A DNA stretch of 64,000 nucleotides from Flavobacteriaceae bacterium UBA980 (lineage in GTDB: Bacteria > Bacteroidota > Bacteroidia > Flavobacteriales > Flavobacteriaceae), in the NCBI GenBank assembly GCA_002292265.1, contig DBBQ01000006.1:46884-110883 (forward strand). Direction: 5' to 3'. This document shows positions 28,482 through 38,316 of this stretch, piece after piece. The notes beneath the pieces are model-generated. The model ran no database searches. It saw only the letters and a list, made by a program, of their open reading frames with translations, and was not told where the DNA came from. The translations under genes and the position numbers were made by a program. Position 1 is the first letter of the stretch, and the number at the start of each line of letters is the position of its first letter.

Positions 28482-28967
28482 ATGGCACAAGTAGGAATAA
28501 TCATGGGCAGTCAATCGGACCTACCGGTTATGAAAGAAGCAATCGAAATTCTAGAAGCACTTGGAATCGAAGCGGAAGTAGACATCGTTTCTGCACACCG
28601 AACCCCAGAAAAAATGATGGCGTACGGCAGTGAAGCCCACACCCGAGGGATCAAAGTAATTATTGCAGGAGCTGGGGGAGCTGCGCACCTTCCGGGAATG
28701 ATCGCTTCACTGAGTCCCCTGCCAGTAATCGGTGTTCCTGTAAAGTCTAGTAATTCAATTGATGGTTGGGATTCCATCCTTTCTATCTTACAAATGCCAG
28801 GTGGCGTACCTGTGGCAACTGTAGCCTTGAACGGAGCCAAAAATGCGGGAATTCTAGCAGCACAAATCCTAGGCAGTAGTGATGAGGCGGTTCAAAAAAG
28901 AATCATAGACTACAAGAGTAGTCTTAAAGAAAAAGTCATCCAAAGTAGTAAGCAGATTAAAAAATAA
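28482..28967 (+). CDS. purE: N5-CAIR mutase
   Basis: Class I PurE of 161 residues. GSQSDLPVM (residues 9-17), SAHRTPE and AGGAAHLPGM form the active site of the octameric mutase that follows PurK. Normal length and context. Confidence 0.97.
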   Translation: MAQVGIIMGSQSDLPVMKEAIEILEALGIEAEVDIVSAHRTPEKMMAYGSEAHTRGIKVIIAGAGGAAHLPGMIASLSPLPVIGVPVKSSNSIDGWDSILSILQMPGGVPVATVALNGAKNAGILAAQILGSSDEAVQKRIIDYKSSLKEKVIQSSKQIKK

Positions 28968-28971
28968 ACCC

Positions 28972-30987
28972 TTGAGCAATCCTCTTTTAACCCGTTTTGA
29001 AACTGAATTTGAAGCGGCTCCATTCTCCAAGATCAAAACAACCCATTTCATTCCTGCGATTCAACAAAGCATCGCCGTTGCTATATACGAAATTGATGTG
29101 ATTTGTAAACAAAAGGAAATACCGAGCTTTGAAAATACCTTAGAGACGCTGGAAACGTGCGGAACTTTAGTTGGAAGAAATACGTCGTTGCTCTTCAATC
29201 TCAACAGCGCAGAGACCAGCGATGCTTTGCAAGCGGTAGCACAAGAAGCTGCCCCCATACTTACAAAATTTCAAAATGACATTCGTTTAAACCAGGTCTT
29301 ATTCGATCGTATTCGCTACGTTTTTGAAAACGAAGACCGAACCACACTGAGCACTGAACAGCTCACTCTTTTAGAAAAAGAATACAAAGGTTTTGTCCGC
29401 AATGGAGCCTTACTGAATGATTCCTCTAAAGAAAAACTTCGGGCTTTGGACACCCAATTGGCAAAATTAAGTTTAACCTTTGGAGAGCATGTACTGGCAG
29501 ATACTCAAGATTTTTTTCTCCATATTGAAAACGAAGCCCAACTAAACGGCCTCCCCCCTTCTGCGATTGAAATGGCGAAAGCAGTAGCAGAGCAAAAACA
29601 AAAAAAAGGGTGGATTTTTACTTTAGATTATCCCAGCTATGTTCCCTTTATGACCTATGCTGAAGATCGGGAACTTCGAAAAAAAATGAGTCTCGCTTTT
29701 GGTAAAAGAGGCTTTCAAGACAATCCAAACAACAATGTCAATACGATCCTTGAAATTGTCAAACTTCGTCAAGAGCGCGCAAAACTTTTAGGCTATGAGT
29801 CTCATGCGGCTTTTGTGCTAGAAGAACGTATGGCAAAATCAGAAAAAGAAGTCCGACAGTTTTTAGACGATTTGAGCAAAAAAGCAAAGCCTGCCGCAAA
29901 AAAAGAATGGGAAGCCATGAAAGCCTTTGCTAGAGAAAATCTAAATCTCTCTGATTTGGAAAAATGGGATACTGCCTATGCTGCTGAAAAATTAAAACAA
30001 CGTGAACTGGAGCTGGACGAACAAAAACTCAAACCTTATTTTCCATTGGATCAGGTGTTGAAGGGGTTGTTTGAGGTGGTCAACAAACTCTACGATTTGG
30101 AGTTTAAAGAAAATACCTCCCTAGAAGGGTATCACAGTGAAGTACGGGTTTTTGAAGTAAAGCGAAGAGGAGCTTTTTACTCACTACTTTACACGGATTT
30201 TTTCCCACGTCCAGGGAAGAGAAATGGTGCCTGGATGACCAGTTACAAATCTCAAAAAAAAGACCAACGACCACACATCTCCATTGTTTGTAATTTTTCT
30301 AAACCTACAAAAACTCAACCTTCTCTATTGACATTCCAAGAAGTCACTACGTTGTTTCACGAGTTTGGTCATGCTTTACATGGGATGTTAGCCAATACAA
30401 CTTATAGTACGTTGAGTGGAACAAATGTATTTTGGGATTTTGTAGAGCTCCCCAGTCAAATCATGGAAAACTGGTGTTATCAGCCGGAAGCACTTGCGCT
30501 TTTCGCAAAACACAATGAAACGGGAGAGATCATCCCACAAGATTTGATAGAAAAAATCAAAAAAGCAGCTCATTTTCAGCAGGGCTTACAAACCCTTAGG
30601 CAACTGAGTTTTGGCTATCTGGATTTGTCTTTTCACAATTCTAAAGCCCTTGAAATCGAAGATGTAAAAGCGCATGAAAAGGAACAACTGGCACCGCTAC
30701 AATTTACCCAAGACACCGATGAAAACTGTATGAGTACAGCTTTTTCACATATCTTTCAAGGAGGGTATGCTGCGGGTTACTATAGCTATAAATGGGCAGA
30801 AGTTCTGGATGCAGACGCATTTGAAGTTTTCCTGGAAAATGGGATTTTTAATAAAGAAACTGCGACCCAATTTTTGGATCATATCCTTTCCCAAGGAGGG
30901 ATCGCACACCCCATGAAATTGTATAAACGTTTTCGTGGAAAAACCCCTGATCCTTCGGCATTACTGAGAAGAGCAGGTTTGGCATAA
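28972..30987 (+). CDS. M3-family oligopeptidase (Dcp/OpdA-like)
   Basis: Zinc metallopeptidase of 671 residues. HEFGH at 463-467 and Glu492 (FVELPSQ) are the zinc ligands of family M3. No signal peptide is present, so a cytoplasmic peptide-degrading role is likely. The start is taken as TTG at 28972, four bases after the purE stop, because the N-terminal SNPLLTRFETEFEAAPFSKI matches family N-termini. Confidence 0.92.
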   Translation: MSNPLLTRFETEFEAAPFSKIKTTHFIPAIQQSIAVAIYEIDVICKQKEIPSFENTLETLETCGTLVGRNTSLLFNLNSAETSDALQAVAQEAAPILTKFQNDIRLNQVLFDRIRYVFENEDRTTLSTEQLTLLEKEYKGFVRNGALLNDSSKEKLRALDTQLAKLSLTFGEHVLADTQDFFLHIENEAQLNGLPPSAIEMAKAVAEQKQKKGWIFTLDYPSYVPFMTYAEDRELRKKMSLAFGKRGFQDNPNNNVNTILEIVKLRQERAKLLGYESHAAFVLEERMAKSEKEVRQFLDDLSKKAKPAAKKEWEAMKAFARENLNLSDLEKWDTAYAAEKLKQRELELDEQKLKPYFPLDQVLKGLFEVVNKLYDLEFKENTSLEGYHSEVRVFEVKRRGAFYSLLYTDFFPRPGKRNGAWMTSYKSQKKDQRPHISIVCNFSKPTKTQPSLLTFQEVTTLFHEFGHALHGMLANTTYSTLSGTNVFWDFVELPSQIMENWCYQPEALALFAKHNETGEIIPQDLIEKIKKAAHFQQGLQTLRQLSFGYLDLSFHNSKALEIEDVKAHEKEQLAPLQFTQDTDENCMSTAFSHIFQGGYAAGYYSYKWAEVLDADAFEVFLENGIFNKETATQFLDHILSQGGIAHPMKLYKRFRGKTPDPSALLRRAGLA

Positions 30988-31029
30988 AGCTCCTTTTTTA
31001 TTAAATTAGGGCATAATGTTTTTCTTTTT

Positions 31030-31406
31030 ATGCCCCAAAACTTGAAACTAATAGGATTCTTATCTGTACTGTTGTCCTGCACCTCCGCTGATGCACAAGT
31101 AAGTTTTTTTGGTGATCTGTACATCGGAGGGGGTAAAGAAGTACACGTGGCCTTTGATGAAACTTTTTTTAGTGGGGTGCAGTAATAAAAGAATTGATCC
31201 CCTATCAGTACAAATACAAAGAAAAGGCTGGAAAAGTTCAATTTGGATTTATCGCTGAAGAGATCGAAACTATTATACCCTATTAAGTTTATGAGAGTCA
31301 AGGAGTAAAAAGTCTTAACTATCAGGGCTTGATTCCCGTTTTGGTCAACGCATTGGTGGAACAACAAAAAGAAATTGAAAAACTAAAAAAAGAGGTTTAC
31401 AAGTAA
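31030..31406 (+). pseudogene. Remnant of a secreted protein with S74 (tail-fibre chaperone) C-terminus
   Basis: The 5' part (ATG at 31030, TAA at 31183) encodes a 51-residue stub with a signal peptide (IGFLSVLLSCTSADAQ) and FFGDLYIGGGKEVHVAFDE. From 31188 in another frame runs KEKAGKVQFGFIAEEIET, an in-frame TAA at 31284, then VKSLNYQGLIPVLVNALVEQ and a coiled coil to a TAA at 31404. The second part is the C-terminal hallmark of the peptidase S74 intramolecular chaperone found in surface and tail-fibre proteins. The middle is deleted, the halves are out of frame and a stop intervenes. Confidence 0.8.
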
Positions 31407-31409
31407 GGT

Positions 31410-31754
31410 TTACCACCCTCGATAGCCTCCCTTAAGGTCATAAATCCTTTGAAACCCAAGGGATTCTAAAACCTTTGAAGCGCCGGCACTCCGCCCTCCT
31501 GCCGCACAAAATACCAATACCGGCTTGTCCTTATCTAGCTTAGAAACTTGTGCCTTGAAGTCTGGCGCATTAAAATCAATGTTTTGTGCATCTCCAATCG
31601 TTCCACCATGAAATTCCCCTGAAGTTCGAACATCGATCAGCTGAACCTCTTGCTTCATCAATAGTTCAAATGTCTCTTTTTCTACTAGTTGCAACTGAGG
31701 TTGTTGCTGTGTACAAGACACCAAGAAAAGACAGACTACAAAAAACTGTTTCAT
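31410..31754 (-). CDS. Rhodanese-like lipoprotein
   Basis: A 114-residue protein with a lipoprotein signal (VVCLFLVSC, Cys14) and one rhodanese domain. The active-site loop is CAAGGRS, with a cysteine in the catalytic position, and the fold motif IDVRTSGEFHGG is present. It is probably a periplasmic sulfurtransferase or redox accessory; the substrate is unknown. Confidence 0.85.
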   Translation of the reverse strand: MKQFFVVCLFLVSCTQQQPQLQLVEKETFELLMKQEVQLIDVRTSGEFHGGTIGDAQNIDFNAPDFKAQVSKLDKDKPVLVFCAAGGRSAGASKVLESLGFQRIYDLKGGYRGW

Positions 31755-31783
31755 TACTTTGAATTTAAATAGAACGCATAAAG

Positions 31784-32596
31784 TTAATCAATAAAATAAT
31801 AAGTGACTGCCCAAACTATTGGGATGGCTTCTACCCAAAAACTGCTGAAATACGAGGATTGATTGGGAGTGGATCGAGCTAAAAAAAAGGCAAGTAACCC
31901 AAAACACAATACGGTGCTCAAGGTAAAAGGAGTTATTCTTCCAAAAAAATAAAAAGTTAAAACCAGTGCTATACTCAGTAACACCCAGCCAAGAATTTTC
32001 GCTCGAAAAACACCCAAACGTTGCGGAAGAGTATTTAGGCTTGATGGATCTATAGCTAAATCTCGAATTTCAAAGGGAATAATGGCTACAAAAATATAAA
32101 CACTTTGAATCAACATAAGTTGCAAAAACAAGTTGACATCAAAAGTTGGGGTCATGGCTAAAGGGACCCCCACCGTAAGCAGAATCCAAGTCAAAACCAC
32201 CAAATACATTTTCCAACCTTTGGAGTTTCTTAAATTTTCTTTATTCTGTGAAAATGGCACACTGTACAAAAGCACTAAAATACCTCCGACAAAAACGATG
32301 AGTTGGGCTGCTGCAGTCAGTTTAAAAAAAAGGTATAAACTCGCGAGACCACATTCAAAAGAAAGCCAAAAAATAAGATGAGGGAAATTTGTGCTGTTTT
32401 TTGTTTTAATAATAGGGTAGATTTTAACAAAATTGTACGCAAAAAAGGCACTACAAAAAATAAATATTAACAATGAATAGGTGGGTCTTTGTGAAGCGAC
32501 TTGAAGCGAAATAAAAGCAAACGAAACTACTGCTAAAGCGACGTGAATACTCGATTTGACATAAAAATCAAAAAATATTTGTACCCTTTTTTTCAT
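31784..32596 (-). CDS. Multi-pass membrane protein, UbiA-like
   Basis: A 270-residue protein with about eight hydrophobic segments. IPFEIRDLAIDPSSLNTLPQ resembles the second Asp-rich loop of UbiA prenyltransferases (DIRDxxxD), but the first DxxxD motif near YNFVKIYP is not intact. So it may be a divergent family member rather than an active enzyme. No close functional partner is adjacent. Confidence 0.6.
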   Translation of the reverse strand: MKKRVQIFFDFYVKSSIHVALAVVSFAFISLQVASQRPTYSLLIFIFCSAFFAYNFVKIYPIIKTKNSTNFPHLIFWLSFECGLASLYLFFKLTAAAQLIVFVGGILVLLYSVPFSQNKENLRNSKGWKMYLVVLTWILLTVGVPLAMTPTFDVNLFLQLMLIQSVYIFVAIIPFEIRDLAIDPSSLNTLPQRLGVFRAKILGWVLLSIALVLTFYFFGRITPFTLSTVLCFGLLAFFLARSTPNQSSYFSSFWVEAIPIVWAVTYYFID

Positions 32597-32718
32597 AGGT
32601 AAATATCTAAAGTTTCTCGAAAGACAAGCCGTTTTTTATAAAATAATTTCAAAACCTAAAATGAAGTTTAAAAAAAATCCACAGGAAAGCTTATTTTTAG
32701 GCACTAAAAGTTTTACGC

Positions 32719-35565
32719 ATGAGAACGGATATGTTTTTAAATAGACATTTAGGTCCAAATGAAGAAGAGATACGAAAAATGCTACAAAAAATCGATGCGT
32801 CTTCGTTGAACGTACTCCTCGACGAAACCATCCCAGAATCGATTCGTCTTCAAAAACCATTGGATTTGCCCGAAGGGATAAGTGAATATGAGTTTTCAAA
32901 ACACATCAACAAGCTGGGAAAAGAGAATAAAATTTTCAATACATACATCGGATTGGGGTATCATCAGTGCATAACTCCTGCTGTGATTCAAAGGAATATT
33001 TTAGAAAATCCAGGGTGGTACACTGCCTATACCCCTTATCAAGCAGAGATAGCCCAAGGAAGACTGAAAGCCCTGTTCAATTTTCAAACCCTGGTGTGTG
33101 ATCTTACAGGTATGGAATTGGCCAATGCCTCACTTTTAGACGAAAGTACAGCAGCTGCAGAAGGTATGACCATGCTTTTTGGAGCGAGAACCAAAGACCA
33201 AAAACGCAATCAAGCGTTCCGCTTTTTTGTCGATCAAAACGTGCTCCCTCAAACCCTTTCGCTACTCTATACTCGAGCCACTCCTTTGGGAATTGATATT
33301 CTTGTTGGAGACCCTGAACATTTTGAATACGACTCAGAATTTTTCGGGGCTTTATTCCAGTATCCTGGGAAAAAAGGAGCCATTCCCAACTTAAAATCGT
33401 GGATTGAAAAAGCAGAAAGTCAAGATGTCTGCACGGTTGTTTCCGCAGACATTATGAGTTTGGTGGTGTTGGAAAGTCCGGGAAAATTTGGTGCAGATGT
33501 GGTTGTAGGGACGACACAGCGTTTTGGAATTCCTCTAGGCTATGGAGGACCTCATGCCGCGTTTTTTGCTACTCGTGAGCACTACAAAAGAAATATCCCT
33601 GGACGTATTATTGGACAAACACGTGATCTAAACGACACTCCAGCGCTTCGTATGGCCTTACAAACTAGAGAGCAACACATCAAAAGAGATCGCGCCACCT
33701 CCAATATCTGTACGGCTCAAGTACTTCTAGCTGTTATGGCAGGGATGTATGCTGTGTATCACGGTCCTAAAGGACTTCAATTTATCGCAGAAGGAATTCA
33801 TCAGAAAACGGTAAAACTGAATCAAAATCTTGAAGCCTTAGGATTTGTACAAAAAAATGACTCTTTTTTCGACACCCTTCAAGTTACAGCAAATGTTGCC
33901 ACAATCAGACCCCTGGCAGAAGCACAAGAAATTAATTTTTATTATCCCGATGAGGAAACGGTTTGTATTTCTCTAAACGAAACATGCTCAAAGGATGATG
34001 TTGAAAAAATTACTTCTGTATTTTTGGCCTCTTTGGAAAAATCAAAAATGCCTAAAAGGACGGAAAAAGAGGTTCTCAAATTACGCAGTGATCACTTGAG
34101 AAAAAGTAGTTTTTTATCACATCCTATTTTCAATACCTATCATTCAGAAACCGCACTCATGCGATACATCAAATCTTTGGAGCGCAAAGATTTAGCCTTG
34201 AACCATTCCATGATTTCATTAGGGTCTTGTACCATGAAACTCAACGCAGCCGCAGAGATGTTACCCCTGAGTGATCCCAACTGGGGAAGTCTTCATCCTT
34301 TTGTCCCTGTAGACCAAGCTGCGGGATACCAGAAAATGCTTGCCGAACTGACTGTGCAACTCAATGAAGTTACAGGATTTGCAGCCTCTTCTCTTCAGCC
34401 AAATTCAGGTGCTCAAGGGGAATATGCTGGTCTTATGGTAATTCGTGCCTATCACGAAAACAACAAGGATTCACACCGTAACATCTGTTTGATTCCCGCT
34501 TCGGCTCATGGAACCAATCCAGCTTCCGCAGTAATGGCGGGAATGAAAGTCGTGGTTACGGGAACCGATTCCATGGGAAATATTGACTGGGATGACCTCC
34601 ATGAAAAAGCCATGCTCCACAAAGACCACCTAGCGGGATTGATGATTACCTACCCGAGTACTCATGGAGTATTTGAAGCAAAAATTAAAGAGATTACCCA
34701 ATTGATTCACGACTGTGGAGGACAAGTTTATATGGACGGTGCGAATATGAATGCACAAGTTGGGTTAACGAGTCCAGCAGCTATCGGAGCAGACGTCTGT
34801 CATTTAAATTTACACAAAACCTTTGCCATCCCACACGGTGGCGGTGGTCCGGGTGTAGGGCCTATTTGTGTGGCAGCACACTTGGCCCCTTTTCTGCCTG
34901 GAAATCCCATCATAGAAACGGGAGGAGAAAAAGCCATTACATCTATTTCTGGAGCTCCTTTTGGCTCGGCTTTGGCCTGTTTGATTTCTTATGGTTACAT
35001 TAAAATGCTGGGTAGTGCTGGGCTTCAAAAAGCCACAGAAATTGCCATTCTCAACGCAAATTACATCCAAAAACGTCTGGAGGGTGCCTACGAAATTCTC
35101 TACACAGGAGAGAAGGGGCGTGCAGCACACGAGCTTATCATTGATTGCAGACCCTTTAAAGAATTTGGAATAGAGGTAGTGGATATCGCTAAACGTTTAA
35201 TGGATTATGGCTTTCACGCTCCTACAGTTTCATTTCCTGTTGGAGGAACGATGATGATAGAGCCTACGGAAAGCGAAAGTATGGCGGAAATGGATCGCTT
35301 TTGTGATGCGATGATTTCTATCCGAATGGAAATTGCCTCGGAAAACGAAGACGACCATGCTTTACTCAAAAATGCACCGCATACACTGGAAATGATCACC
35401 CGGGATCAATGGGAGTTTCCCTATTCCCGTCAGAAGGCGGCTTTCCCGTTAGAATTTGTGGCTGAAAATAAATTTTGGCCCACCGTAAGAAGGGTGGATG
35501 AAGCCTATGGAGATCGTAATTTGGTGTGTAGCTGTACACCCATAGAATTATATATAACAAGATGA
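32719..35565 (+). CDS. gcvP: Glycine dehydrogenase (decarboxylating), P protein
   Basis: PLP enzyme of the glycine cleavage system, 948 residues with the two homologous halves fused. The PLP lysine is Lys700 in LNLHKTFAIPHGGGGPG. The N-terminal FLNRHLGPNEEEI opening is typical. Genes for GcvT and GcvH are not in the window. I see no glycine riboswitch in the upstream 120 bases. Confidence 0.97.
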   Translation: MRTDMFLNRHLGPNEEEIRKMLQKIDASSLNVLLDETIPESIRLQKPLDLPEGISEYEFSKHINKLGKENKIFNTYIGLGYHQCITPAVIQRNILENPGWYTAYTPYQAEIAQGRLKALFNFQTLVCDLTGMELANASLLDESTAAAEGMTMLFGARTKDQKRNQAFRFFVDQNVLPQTLSLLYTRATPLGIDILVGDPEHFEYDSEFFGALFQYPGKKGAIPNLKSWIEKAESQDVCTVVSADIMSLVVLESPGKFGADVVVGTTQRFGIPLGYGGPHAAFFATREHYKRNIPGRIIGQTRDLNDTPALRMALQTREQHIKRDRATSNICTAQVLLAVMAGMYAVYHGPKGLQFIAEGIHQKTVKLNQNLEALGFVQKNDSFFDTLQVTANVATIRPLAEAQEINFYYPDEETVCISLNETCSKDDVEKITSVFLASLEKSKMPKRTEKEVLKLRSDHLRKSSFLSHPIFNTYHSETALMRYIKSLERKDLALNHSMISLGSCTMKLNAAAEMLPLSDPNWGSLHPFVPVDQAAGYQKMLAELTVQLNEVTGFAASSLQPNSGAQGEYAGLMVIRAYHENNKDSHRNICLIPASAHGTNPASAVMAGMKVVVTGTDSMGNIDWDDLHEKAMLHKDHLAGLMITYPSTHGVFEAKIKEITQLIHDCGGQVYMDGANMNAQVGLTSPAAIGADVCHLNLHKTFAIPHGGGGPGVGPICVAAHLAPFLPGNPIIETGGEKAITSISGAPFGSALACLISYGYIKMLGSAGLQKATEIAILNANYIQKRLEGAYEILYTGEKGRAAHELIIDCRPFKEFGIEVVDIAKRLMDYGFHAPTVSFPVGGTMMIEPTESESMAEMDRFCDAMISIRMEIASENEDDHALLKNAPHTLEMITRDQWEFPYSRQKAAFPLEFVAENKFWPTVRRVDEAYGDRNLVCSCTPIELYITR

Positions 35566-35670
35566 TATACAAGACTTTATTTAATTATTTTTCGATCTAA
35601 AACCTCTGATTTTTAGGATTAGACTTCGTAGCCTTTTTTAAATATTATTAAAAGGAATACTTTATTAGAC

Positions 35671-35678
35671 TACTTTTG
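35671..35678 (+). promoter_or_regulatory. Promoter -7 element TACTTTTG for the FabH-like gene
   Basis: TAnnTTTG match 11 bases before the ATG at 35689. Confidence 0.4.
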
Positions 35679-35688
35679 AATACCAAAT

Positions 35689-36744
35689 ATGAACATAAAA
35701 ATCACAGGTAGCGGTAGTAGTATTCCTCAAAAAGCAGCATCCAATTCTGCTTTTTCAAAGCATTCATTTTACGATTCCAGCGGAGCTCCTATAAATAGCT
35801 CTATTGAAGAAATAATTGAAAAGTTTAAGGCGATCACAGGTATCGAAAAGAGAAGATACATTGAAGACGATCAGACTGTCACAGACATTGCTGTAGAAGC
35901 GGCTCAAATTGCAATAAACGATGCCCAAGCCGATCCTGAACAAATTGATTACATTATTGTTGCTCACAATGTTGGGGATATTTCTGCAAATTCAAATCAA
36001 GTTAATACACTTCCGAGTTTAGCCTCTAGAGTAAAAGCAGGACTAAAAATTCAAAATCCTAACTGTATCGCTTATGATATTTTGTTCGGTTGTCCCGGAT
36101 GGGTAGAAGGAGTCATCCAGGCTAAAGCATTTATAAAAGCGGGAATGGCCAAAAAATGCCTTGTACTAGGCGCAGACACCCTATCCCGAGTATTGGATCA
36201 CAGCGATCGGGACTCTATGATTTACGCAGACGGAGCAGGAGCTACGATGGTTGAAGCTTCAACAGAGGAAGGAGGTATTTTATCTCACAAAACTGTCACC
36301 TATACCGCAGAAGGAGAAGCAGAATTTATTTTTTATGGCCCGGCTAACGACAAGGGGGAAGGAACCAAATACATCAAAATGTTTGGAAGAAAAGTCTATG
36401 AATTTGCCTTGAGTAAAGTACCCCTAGCCATTCAATCTTGCCTTGATGCTTCTGGAGTAGGTATTGAAGAAGTCAAAAAAATATTCATTCATCAGGCCAA
36501 TTTAAAAATGGACGATGCCATAATAAAACGATTCTACAGACTTTACAAAATGCCCATGCCTGAGGGTATTTTACCAATGAATATTCAGGAGTTTGGAAAC
36601 AGTTCTGTAGCCACGGTACCTACTCTTTTTGATTTGGTACGCAAAGAAAATTACGGTGGACACGAATTAAAAAAAGGGGATTTAATCCTTTTTGCTTCCG
36701 TAGGAGCGGGGATGAATATCAATGCCATTACCTACAGGATTTAA
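35689..36744 (+). CDS. 3-oxoacyl-ACP synthase III-like (FabH family)
   Basis: Thiolase-fold ketosynthase of 351 residues. The active-site cysteine is Cys135 in DILFGCPGWVEG, with the histidine in FIHQANLKMDD and the asparagine in FGNSSVATVP completing the FabH triad. The insert after IYADGAGATMV suits FabH-like proteins of Flavobacteria that sit outside the fab cluster. It could initiate fatty acid synthesis or make a specialised lipid; sequence alone does not decide. Confidence 0.88.
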   Translation: MNIKITGSGSSIPQKAASNSAFSKHSFYDSSGAPINSSIEEIIEKFKAITGIEKRRYIEDDQTVTDIAVEAAQIAINDAQADPEQIDYIIVAHNVGDISANSNQVNTLPSLASRVKAGLKIQNPNCIAYDILFGCPGWVEGVIQAKAFIKAGMAKKCLVLGADTLSRVLDHSDRDSMIYADGAGATMVEASTEEGGILSHKTVTYTAEGEAEFIFYGPANDKGEGTKYIKMFGRKVYEFALSKVPLAIQSCLDASGVGIEEVKKIFIHQANLKMDDAIIKRFYRLYKMPMPEGILPMNIQEFGNSSVATVPTLFDLVRKENYGGHELKKGDLILFASVGAGMNINAITYRI

Positions 36745-36799
36745 GCCTTAGTGTCTAAAATTCGAGTTTTAAAACAAAAAACCTTTTGCTTAAAATTGC

Positions 36800-36807
36800 T
36801 ACCTTTG
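36800..36807 (+). promoter_or_regulatory. mlaE promoter, -7 element TACCTTTG
   Basis: TAnnTTTG match eight bases before the mlaE ATG, implying an almost leaderless message. Confidence 0.45.
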
Positions 36808-36814
36808 ATAGGGT

Positions 36815-37552
36815 ATGAAAATTCTTTCAAACATCGGAAAATACTTCTTAATGCTCCAAAGTGTGTTTGGAAAATTTACGAAGTGGAGAATTTTAAAACA
36901 ACTGATTTTAAAGGATATCGATTCCCTTATAATCGGATCTTTAGGAATCGTTTCTTTTATCTCCTTTTTTGTAGGGGGCGTAGTTTCCATTCAGACCGCA
37001 TTGAATTTAGAAAACCCTTTACTTCCCAAAAATCTTATTGGTTTTGCCACACGTCAATCCATAATTTTAGAATTCGCACCCACCTTTATTTCGGTTATTA
37101 TGGCTGGAAAAGTAGGATCTTACATCACCTCAAGTATTGGCACTATGCGAGTTACCGAACAAATTGATGCTTTGGAAGTAATGGGGATAAACACCTACAA
37201 TTATCTTATTTTCCCTAAAATTGTTGCCCTTTCGTTATATCCTTTAGTGATTTGTCTCTCCATGTTTTTAGGAATTTTTGGAGGTTATATCGCTTGTGTT
37301 TATGGAGGTTTTTCCTCTAGCACCGAATTTGTAGAAGGAATCCAATTGGATTTTATTCCCTTTCATATTACCTATGCGTTTATCAAAACTATCTTTTTCT
37401 CTTTTATCTTGGCAACAGTTCCCTCTTTTCATGGGTACTTTATGACAGGTGGAGCACTGGAAGTAGGTAAAGCCAGTACCGTCTCTTTTGTCTGGACCAG
37501 TGTCGTTATTATTTTATTAAATTATTTGATCACTCAGCTATTACTTACCTAA
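36815..37552 (+). CDS. MlaE-family ABC transporter permease
   Basis: Inner-membrane permease of the Mla/MCE lipid transport system, 245 residues with five to six membrane segments. FAPTFISVIMAGKVGSYITS and GTMRVTEQIDALEVMGI are the MlaE signature. It is directly followed by the ATPase gene. The MCE-domain partner (MlaD) is not beside it and must be elsewhere. Confidence 0.92.
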   Translation: MKILSNIGKYFLMLQSVFGKFTKWRILKQLILKDIDSLIIGSLGIVSFISFFVGGVVSIQTALNLENPLLPKNLIGFATRQSIILEFAPTFISVIMAGKVGSYITSSIGTMRVTEQIDALEVMGINTYNYLIFPKIVALSLYPLVICLSMFLGIFGGYIACVYGGFSSSTEFVEGIQLDFIPFHITYAFIKTIFFSFILATVPSFHGYFMTGGALEVGKASTVSFVWTSVVIILLNYLITQLLLT

Positions 37553-38314
37553 ATGATTCAAGTTGACCACATTATAAAATCTTTCGATGGAACACAAGTC
37601 CTCCAGGGTATCTCGACAGTTTTTGAGAAAGGAAAGACCAATTTGATCATTGGTCAAAGTGGGTCGGGGAAAACTGTTTTTCTAAAATGTTTGCTCGGTC
37701 TTTTTCAAACCGATTCAGGAAAAATTCTTTTTGAAAACAAAGCCATCAGTGAGATGACGGTTAATGAACGTTCGGTCCTACGACAAGAAATAGGAATGGT
37801 ATTTCAGGGCAGCGCCCTATTCGATTCGATGACAGTAGAAGAAAACATTATGTTTCCTATGCAAATGTTTACCGATAAGGAAAATGATGAAATTCGCGAT
37901 CGAGCGAACGAAGTGATTAAAAGAGTGAATCTGATAAACGCAAATGAAAAATTTCCAGATGAAATCTCAGGGGGTATGAAAAAACGGGTGGCTATTGCCC
38001 GTTCCATCGTAATGAATCCTAAATATTTATTTTGTGATGAACCCAATTCTGGATTGGATCCCAAAACCGCCATTTTGATTGACAACTTAATTCAAGAAAT
38101 CACCTCAGAATACAACATCACCACGGTTATCAATAGCCATGATATGAACTCGGTTATGGAAATCGGAGAAAAAATCGTATTTCTACTCAACGGAAAAAAA
38201 GCTTGGGAGGGAACCAAAGAAGATATTTTCACTACTGAAAATGAGGCGGTTTCTAACTTTGTTTACTCGTCAGATCTTTTCAAGAAAGTACGGGAAATGT
38301 ATTTGAAAACTTAA
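37553..38314 (+). CDS. MlaF-family ABC transporter ATP-binding protein
   Basis: ATPase of the lipid transporter, 253 residues. Walker A GQSGSGKT at 34-41, Q-loop GMVFQGSALFDSM, signature SGGMKKRVAIARS and Walker B YLFCDEPNSGLDP are complete. The start abuts the mlaE stop, indicating coupling. Confidence 0.93.
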   Translation: MIQVDHIIKSFDGTQVLQGISTVFEKGKTNLIIGQSGSGKTVFLKCLLGLFQTDSGKILFENKAISEMTVNERSVLRQEIGMVFQGSALFDSMTVEENIMFPMQMFTDKENDEIRDRANEVIKRVNLINANEKFPDEISGGMKKRVAIARSIVMNPKYLFCDEPNSGLDPKTAILIDNLIQEITSEYNITTVINSHDMNSVMEIGEKIVFLLNGKKAWEGTKEDIFTTENEAVSNFVYSSDLFKKVREMYLKT

Positions 38315-38316
38315 CT

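Noticed and set aside
32597-32718. Glycine riboswitch upstream of gcvP
   Set aside because: No paired aptamer pattern is visible in the 122 bases and the gap is too short for a tandem riboswitch.
34810-35130. 106-codon minus ORF inside gcvP
   Set aside because: Antisense shadow of a long conserved gene; no motif of its own.
36751-37167. 138-codon ORF overlapping mlaE on the same strand
   Set aside because: Out-of-frame shadow of mlaE; its translation is compositionally odd and mlaE has clear family motifs and a promoter.
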